Source of the DNA: a virus
Reading direction: 5' to 3' (one strand)
IMG/VR virus record: IMGVR_UViG_3300009432_000036
Coordinates: 1 to 24,772 of that record
Length of the DNA: 24,772 nt
The notes beneath the pieces were generated by a model, which searched no databases, had not been told where the DNA came from, and was given only the letters and a program-made list of their open reading frames with translations. A program made the translations under genes and the position numbers. How positions within the stretch are numbered: the first letter of the stretch is position 1; each line of letters opens with the position of its first letter. This document shows positions 20,342 to 24,772 of this stretch, piece after piece.

Positions 20342-20538
20342 AGCACTTTAAGGATGTATGGGAAGATGCGGCGAATGCTACAGGTGCTGCGGTTTCGATG
20401 CCTGCCGATGTTTCACATGCCAAGAAGTTAAAACAAAAGAAAATGTATGATGGCAGAACCAAAGAAGGCAGAAAGTTCGTAGAAAGAATTTTAGCTAGAA
20501 GGGCAGCAAAGGTACAAGAATCTAAAACAGAAGGTTAA
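20338..20538 (+). CDS. Small basic putative head protein
   Basis: A 66-residue basic protein. The leader MKHFKDVWE before DAAN resembles the targeting leaders upstream (cut after E9 possible). The body (HAKKLKQKKMYDGRTKEGRK, KFVERILARRAAKVQESK) contains the DGRT-[KR]-x-G-[RK]-KFVERI stretch that I recall from marine T4-like phages. It is probably a DNA-binding or structural peptide in the capsid, by analogy only. It overlaps the previous gene by 4 bases. Confidence 0.6.
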   Translation: MKHFKDVWEDAANATGAAVSMPADVSHAKKLKQKKMYDGRTKEGRKFVERILARRAAKVQESKTEG

Positions 20539-20541
20539 ATC

Positions 20542-20910
20542 ATGTCTAAAATATTGATTGGTATTATTGTCGTTATGGGTTTAGGAGGTTGGTTCCTCTA
20601 TAATAAGAATTTAGAATTGATTCAACTCAATACGGCATTTGAAGTAAGAGATGCGGAACAGCAGGCAGCAATCGTTGCCATTCAGGAATCCATGGAGACT
20701 ACACAAAAAGCTCTCTCTGGTCTACAAACCAAAAATCAAATGTATGAAGCAGAAATGTCAGAGTATTTAGATATATTCAGACGGCACAATATGTCTAAGT
20801 TAGCTAGTGCCAAACCTGGCCTCATTGAATCTCGTGTTAATAAAGCAACAAAGGAGGTATTCGATGCTATTGAAGAATCTAGCACTCGCATTAGCAATCT
20901 TAACAATTAG
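20542..20910 (+). CDS. Inner-membrane spanin subunit (Rz-like)
   Basis: A 122-residue protein with an N-terminal membrane helix (ILIGIIVVMGLGGWFLY, 4-20) followed by a periplasmic coiled coil (about 35-75). A C-terminal region RHNMSKLASAKPGLIESRVNKA is typical of Rz-like subunits in marine phages. Its last 47 bases overlap the start of the following lipoprotein in another frame, the hallmark of overlapping spanin pairs. It is thought to span the periplasm with the lipoprotein and fuse inner and outer membranes at the last step of lysis. The pairing is inferred from topology and overlap. Confidence 0.8.
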   Translation: MSKILIGIIVVMGLGGWFLYNKNLELIQLNTAFEVRDAEQQAAIVAIQESMETTQKALSGLQTKNQMYEAEMSEYLDIFRRHNMSKLASAKPGLIESRVNKATKEVFDAIEESSTRISNLNN

Positions 20911-21343
20911 TGGTTGTTCATTACTAGGTGGCCCTAGAGAAGTACAAATAATTACTAAACCAATTAAGATTGATATAGTACAACCTGTATTGCCCAGACC
21001 AATAAATTTAAAAGAGCCTAAATGGTATGTGGTATCAGACACCAAGATCATAGAGAATTGCTTAAAGAACGAAGAAGGCGTAACAGACTGTAAACTAGGC
21101 AGAGAGGATTTATACCCAGACGGATATACCCACTTTGATAAGTTTATAGATAGTATTAAGAAGAAACACGGCGGCGACTTAGTGTTCGTTGCTATGACGG
21201 TTGATGATTATGAGCTTATGGCTTATAATACTCAAGAAATTAAACGGTATATAAATCAGCTTGGTGAAGTTATTGTGTACTATCGTGATGTAACGATAGG
21301 CGATAAGGATGCGGCAGCAGTTGAAATAAAAGTGGATAAGTAA
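20864..21343 (+). CDS. Outer-membrane lipoprotein (spanin partner, Rz1-like, enlarged)
   Basis: A 159-residue lipoprotein starting at ATG 20864 behind a near-perfect AAGGAGGT (20851-20858). An in-frame upstream ATG at 20807 lacks this. The signal peptide MLLKNLALALAILTISGC has lipobox I-S-G-C18, and Ser at +2 favours the outer membrane. A Pro-rich stretch (about 25-50: KPIKIDIVQPVLPRPINLKE) is typical of o-spanins. A folded extension of about 100 residues follows (DLYPDGYTHFDKF..., GGDLVFVAMTVDDYELMAYN), which is longer than classic Rz1 (about 40 mature residues). The overlap with the gene before it is 47 bases. Confidence 0.78.
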   Translation: MLLKNLALALAILTISGCSLLGGPREVQIITKPIKIDIVQPVLPRPINLKEPKWYVVSDTKIIENCLKNEEGVTDCKLGREDLYPDGYTHFDKFIDSIKKKHGGDLVFVAMTVDDYELMAYNTQEIKRYINQLGEVIVYYRDVTIGDKDAAAVEIKVDK

Positions 21344-21344
21344 A

Positions 21345-22097
21345 ATGGCTAAAACAAAAGCAAGAGACCTAAGTAAATCCGATAGAGCACTAATTGCTGC
21401 TAAACTATCGGCACTAGCATATAAATCAGATGTTCAGGCAGAAGCCAAGTCCATGGGTTTCACCAAAGCAGAGATTATCAGCAAAGATGGAGCAGAAGTA
21501 TTAGTTGTAAGAAATAAGACTGATATGTGGTTTGCATTTAGGGGAACAGAACCCTCTAAGCTAAATGATGTTATGGCTGATTTAAAGGTCTTTAAGAATG
21601 CTGCTATGGCCGGCGGCAAAGTCCACGGTGGTTTCCAACAAGAACTAGATGATATTTGGCCGGAGATTGTTAAAGAGTTATCACACAACGAGAAAGCAAA
21701 AACAAGTAAAGATGTGTATTTTACTGGACATAGTCTGGGTGCTGCCATGGCAACCATTTCGGCTACAAGGTATTGTCCTCAGGAATTACTTACCTTTGGG
21801 TCACCCAGAGTCGGCGGAAATAAATTCATTAAAAATATAAAATGTACACACTACAGATTTATGAATAATAATGACATTGTATGTAGATTACCACCTGCTT
21901 GGTTGGGCTTTAGGCATCACGGAGATATGATTTACTTTGATTGTGATGGCAATAGAGCAGTCGGGCCTTCTTGGAGAGATTTCTTTAAAGGTGTTTTGCA
22001 GTCATGGAAGCGATGGAAGTTCTTTGATGCAGTTGTTGATCACGGCATGCCCAACTATGTAGCAGCAATTAATAATCAAGCAGAAGGAGAGAAATAA
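21345..22097 (+). CDS. Class 3 lipase-like alpha/beta hydrolase
   Basis: A 250-residue hydrolase of the Lipase_3 family. WFAFRGTEP (62-70) is the oxyanion strand and FTGHSLGAAMATI (126-138) gives the nucleophile S130. FGSPRVGGNKF (151-161), RFMNNNDIVCRLPP (Asp177) and DHGMPNYVAAI (His233) complete a plausible Ser-Asp-His triad, with HHGDM (191-195) near. There is no signal peptide, so release would need lysis or a holin. It sits directly after the spanins and before another small membrane protein, suggesting a lysis role or attack on host lipids. It starts one base after the lipoprotein stop and is a rare gene type in T4-like phages. Confidence 0.82.
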   Translation: MAKTKARDLSKSDRALIAAKLSALAYKSDVQAEAKSMGFTKAEIISKDGAEVLVVRNKTDMWFAFRGTEPSKLNDVMADLKVFKNAAMAGGKVHGGFQQELDDIWPEIVKELSHNEKAKTSKDVYFTGHSLGAAMATISATRYCPQELLTFGSPRVGGNKFIKNIKCTHYRFMNNNDIVCRLPPAWLGFRHHGDMIYFDCDGNRAVGPSWRDFFKGVLQSWKRWKFFDAVVDHGMPNYVAAINNQAEGEK

Positions 22098-22405
22098 TGC
22101 ATTGGTTATTAATACTCACACTTAAATCTATTCTCTCTAGTATTATTGGTTCATCATTTTATGCTTGGTTTCAAGGTACAACAATAGGTATATGGTTCCA
22201 GAAGCAGGTAGACCGTTATATGGCTTACTTTGCAGAAAAGTATTCATTGGAGCTTATGAAGAAAGACGCAAAGTTCAGGAAGCAGTATCCTCTACAGGCA
22301 GATAGACTAGATGCCATGGAAGAAGATCTGAATGCCCTCTATGAACTACCTGCAGTTATCAAGGCCTTGTCCGTCCTGGCCGATAAGAAAAAACTTTCTA
22401 AATAA
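22097..22405 (+). CDS. Small membrane-associated protein
   Basis: A 102-residue protein. The first 30 residues are hydrophobic (HWLLILTLKSILSSIIGSSF, with Trp and Tyr) and look like a signal anchor. The rest is charged and helical (KQVDRYMAYFAEKYSLELMK, FRKQYPLQADRLDAMEEDLN). It resembles small conserved proteins of marine phages. It is coupled to the lipase (TAATG overlap) and ends the lysis-type block. It could be a holin-related or regulator protein, but nothing in the sequence proves it. Confidence 0.6.
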   Translation: MHWLLILTLKSILSSIIGSSFYAWFQGTTIGIWFQKQVDRYMAYFAEKYSLELMKKDAKFRKQYPLQADRLDAMEEDLNALYELPAVIKALSVLADKKKLSK

Positions 22406-22418
22406 GCTTAAATAAGTG

Positions 22419-22447
22419 TTTACAAGCCGGTGTGCTTGTGATATAAT
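22419..22447 (+). promoter_or_regulatory. Sigma70-type promoter for nrdA
   Basis: TTTACA (22419-22424), 17-base spacer, TATAAT (22442-22447) with extended -10 TGA and ATACATATT downstream. It is the best match to the promoter at 3839. The expected start near 22454 gives about 29 bases of leader to the ATG at 22483, similar to the other promoters, but only 11 to the ATG at 22465. Confidence 0.78.
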
Positions 22448-22482
22448 ATACATATTATTACAAAATGAATGGAACTATTACA

Positions 22483-24762
22483 ATGCCAATTAATGTCACT
22501 AAGCGAGACGGAACGCTTCAAGAATTTAACCTAGATAAAGTACACCAAGTCCTAGAATGGGCCGTAGCAGACATCGCAGGTGTCTCTATGTCTGAAATTG
22601 AAATTAAAGCCAATATTCAATTATTCGATAAAATTCCTGCTTATGATATTCACGAATTGCTTATCAAGTCAGCTGCAGAACTTATATCAGAACACACTCC
22701 AAACTATCAATTTGTTGCAGCTAGGTTAATCTCCTATAAGTTACGGAAAGAAGTCTATGGTGATTATACACCTTGGCATCTAAAGGACATTATTATTCAG
22801 AATGTCGATCGTGGTGTATATGATGGTGCTATTATGCAGTCATATAACCCATCAGAGATTAATGATTTAAACGAATACATTAAGCATGACAGAGATAACA
22901 CATTCACCTTTGCTGGTATGGAACAGTTCCGTGGTAAGTACTTGGTACAAGACCGTGCAACTAAACTTCACTATGAAACCCCACAAGTATTATACATGAT
23001 GGTTTCTGCTACTTTGTTCTGCAATTATCCTGCAGAGACCCGACTAAAATATGTAAAGGAATATTATGATGCAATATCTCAGTTCTATATATCACTCCCT
23101 ACGCCGATCATGGCTGGAGTTCGTACAACGACCCGTCAGTTTTCAAGTTGCGTGCTTATCGAATCTGGCGATAGTCTTGATTCTATTAATGCTACTGCCA
23201 CCGCAGTTGTAAAATATATTAGTAAGAAGGCAGGCATAGGCATCGGTGCTGGTTCTATTCGAGCCGATGGTAGTCGTGTAGGTGACGGTTCTATCGTACA
23301 TACTGGTTTGATTCCATTCTTAAAATACTTCCAAGCGGCAGTAAAATCTTGCTCACAAGGGGGTGTGCGTGGAGGTGCAGCTACTGTATATCTACCACTA
23401 TGGCACTATGAGTTTGAAGACTTAGTTGTGTTAAAGAACAATAAGGGAACTGAAGAAAATCGTGTAAGACACATGGACTATTGTTTCCAATTAAACAAGT
23501 TAATGTATGAACGCTTATTAACTGGCCAAGATATTACATTCTTTGATCCAAATGATGTACCAGGTCTATATGAATCATTCTTTGATGACCAAGAAAAGTT
23601 TAAAGAGTTATACGAAAAGTTTGAGAAGATGCGCTCTATTCGCAAGAAGACAGTTTCTGCCCTTGATGTATTCCAGTCATTACTTACAGAAAGAAAAGAT
23701 ACTGGCCGGATTTATGTTATGAATGTCGATCATGCAAATGAACATGGTGCATTTGAACCTAAACTTGCTCCTATTCGTATGAGTAATCTTTGTTGTGAAA
23801 TTGATCTACCTACAAGTCCATTATCAAGTGATCAAGAAGATGGAGAAATATCACTTTGTACACTCTCGGCTATTAACTGGGGTCTGATTAATGATCCTTC
23901 TGAGTTTGAAAAGTATTGTGATCTATCTGTCCGAGGCCTTGATGAACTACTTACATATCAAGACTATCCTGTGCTTGCAGCTAAAAAGGGTACTATGAAC
24001 CGTAGACCACTTGGTATCGGTATTATCAACCTAGCTTACTTCTTGGCCAAACGTGGTCTTAAATATGATGAAGGTGCATTTGCTGCAGTAGACGAATATG
24101 CAGAAGCATGGAGTTACTATCTTATTAAAGCCTCTGCTAATCTGGCAGAAGAAAAAGGTAAAATACCTTTAAATAATGAAACAAAATACGCCAGTGGAGT
24201 ATTACCTATTGATACATATAAGAGTGCGATAGATAATTTAATAGAGCATAATGAAAGAATGCCGTGGGAAGAACTAAGAACTCAATTAAAATCCACCGGT
24301 ATCCGTAATTCGACTCTCATGGCTTTAATGCCCGCAGAAACATCCGCACAAATTTCTAACAGTACGAATGGTATTGAACCACCTCGTGCTTTGGTATCTT
24401 ATAAACAAAGTAAGGACGGTGTTCTTGCTCAGGTTGTTCCTGGTTATCATCACTTGAAAAACAAGTATGACTTACTATGGGATCAAAAAGGACCTGATGG
24501 ATATTTGAAGATATGCGCAATACTGCAGAAATATATTGATCAGGGCATTAGTGTAAATACCTCTTATAACCCCGAACAGTTTGACGACAATAAAATTCCT
24601 ATGTCTGCTATGGTAGGCGATTTGGTTACTGCATATAAATATGGACTCAAGCAGTTGTACTACTTTAATACTTACGATGGTTCAGGAGAGATGAAAGAAG
24701 ACTTGCCCGAACTAGAACAGGCCATGATTGATGATGAAGATTGTGAATCTTGCAAAATATGA
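22483..24762 (+). CDS. nrdA: Class Ia ribonucleoside-diphosphate reductase, alpha subunit
   Basis: Reduces ribonucleotides to deoxyribonucleotides with the NrdB radical subunit. 759 residues, close to T4 NrdA. The N-terminal ATP-cone is at 1-90. FSSCVLIESGDSL contains C223, MSNLCCEIDLPT contains N435, C437 and E439, and ISLCTLSAINWG contains C459; these correspond to E. coli C225, N437, C439, E441 and C462. ALMPAETSAQISNSTNGIEPPR also matches, and the tail ends in CESCKI with the redox Cys pair. The start is ATG 22483: it aligns with T4 (MQLINV against MPINV), has GGA about 9 bases before it, and fits the leader length. ATG 22465 would add MNGTIT. A downstream nrdB is expected beyond the window. 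Confidence 0.93.
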   Translation: MPINVTKRDGTLQEFNLDKVHQVLEWAVADIAGVSMSEIEIKANIQLFDKIPAYDIHELLIKSAAELISEHTPNYQFVAARLISYKLRKEVYGDYTPWHLKDIIIQNVDRGVYDGAIMQSYNPSEINDLNEYIKHDRDNTFTFAGMEQFRGKYLVQDRATKLHYETPQVLYMMVSATLFCNYPAETRLKYVKEYYDAISQFYISLPTPIMAGVRTTTRQFSSCVLIESGDSLDSINATATAVVKYISKKAGIGIGAGSIRADGSRVGDGSIVHTGLIPFLKYFQAAVKSCSQGGVRGGAATVYLPLWHYEFEDLVVLKNNKGTEENRVRHMDYCFQLNKLMYERLLTGQDITFFDPNDVPGLYESFFDDQEKFKELYEKFEKMRSIRKKTVSALDVFQSLLTERKDTGRIYVMNVDHANEHGAFEPKLAPIRMSNLCCEIDLPTSPLSSDQEDGEISLCTLSAINWGLINDPSEFEKYCDLSVRGLDELLTYQDYPVLAAKKGTMNRRPLGIGIINLAYFLAKRGLKYDEGAFAAVDEYAEAWSYYLIKASANLAEEKGKIPLNNETKYASGVLPIDTYKSAIDNLIEHNERMPWEELRTQLKSTGIRNSTLMALMPAETSAQISNSTNGIEPPRALVSYKQSKDGVLAQVVPGYHHLKNKYDLLWDQKGPDGYLKICAILQKYIDQGISVNTSYNPEQFDDNKIPMSAMVGDLVTAYKYGLKQLYYFNTYDGSGEMKEDLPELEQAMIDDEDCESCKI

Positions 24763-24772
24763 TTAGTTATAG

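Noticed and set aside
21649-21840. Second-frame + strand ORF inside the lipase gene
   Set aside because: It lies across the GHSLG motif of the lipase frame and is most likely a chance ORF.
1-24772. tRNA genes, CRISPR arrays, IS elements or long direct repeats
   Set aside because: None was recognised by reading; nearly all sequence is accounted for by protein genes and short promoters. A tRNA or repeat search program was not available.

Overview
The window looks like part of the genome of a T4-like (Tevenvirinae-related) contractile-tailed phage of a Gram-negative, probably marine, bacterium. The replication genes (a UvsX recombinase, a gp41-type DnaB helicase, a gp30-type ATP-dependent DNA ligase and a T4-like class I ribonucleotide reductase large subunit) align with T4 motif by motif from memory. 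The many small proteins are of kinds I recall from marine T4-like phages of cyanobacteria and Pelagibacter-type hosts. A spanin pair (inner-membrane coiled coil plus overlapping lipoprotein) indicates a host with an outer membrane. No photosynthesis gene is present. By eye the DNA is AT-rich. All 40 genes called are on the + strand, packed tightly with many 1-8 bp stop/start overlaps. No tRNA, CRISPR array, insertion sequence or rRNA was seen, and there is no gene-free stretch over 300 bases.

Layout. (1) 1-3835: the 3' part of a small AEP/RepB-like primase, then a UDP-sugar module (UDP-glucose dehydrogenase and an SDR epimerase/dehydratase), a small unknown, a GroES-like co-chaperonin and a thermonuclease. 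(2) 3836-4924: a possible GIY-YIG protein and a TagD-like cytidylyltransferase. (3) 4925-8818: ribosomal protein bS21, UvsX, an unknown, replicative helicase, a tiny membrane protein and ThyX, closed by a strong hairpin terminator. (4) 8880-11261: five small proteins around an ATP-dependent DNA ligase. (5) 11269-20538: a virion-type cluster. Most proteins here begin with a short M-x-x-F-type leader ending in a [LIV]-x-E/small site, resembling the capsid-targeting sequence of T4 internal head proteins. (6) 20542-22405: a lysis-type cassette of overlapping spanins, a class 3 lipase and a small membrane protein. (7) 22419-end: nrdA under its own promoter.

Transcription appears to use a recurrent host-type promoter: TTTACA or a near match, a 16-17 bp spacer, usually an extended -10 (TGnTATAAT), often followed by ATACATAT. 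Seven copies precede the gene blocks.

The most interesting observation is the set of about ten head-targeting-like leaders in region 5. They are attached to a DNA/RNA-ligase-like nucleotidyltransferase, an HxGH nucleotidyltransferase fused to a second domain that carries its own internal leader, a P-loop kinase, a possible nuclease, a Lys-rich protein and several multi-domain proteins with repeated candidate protease sites. Together they suggest a set of enzymes packaged in the capsid and perhaps injected with the DNA.
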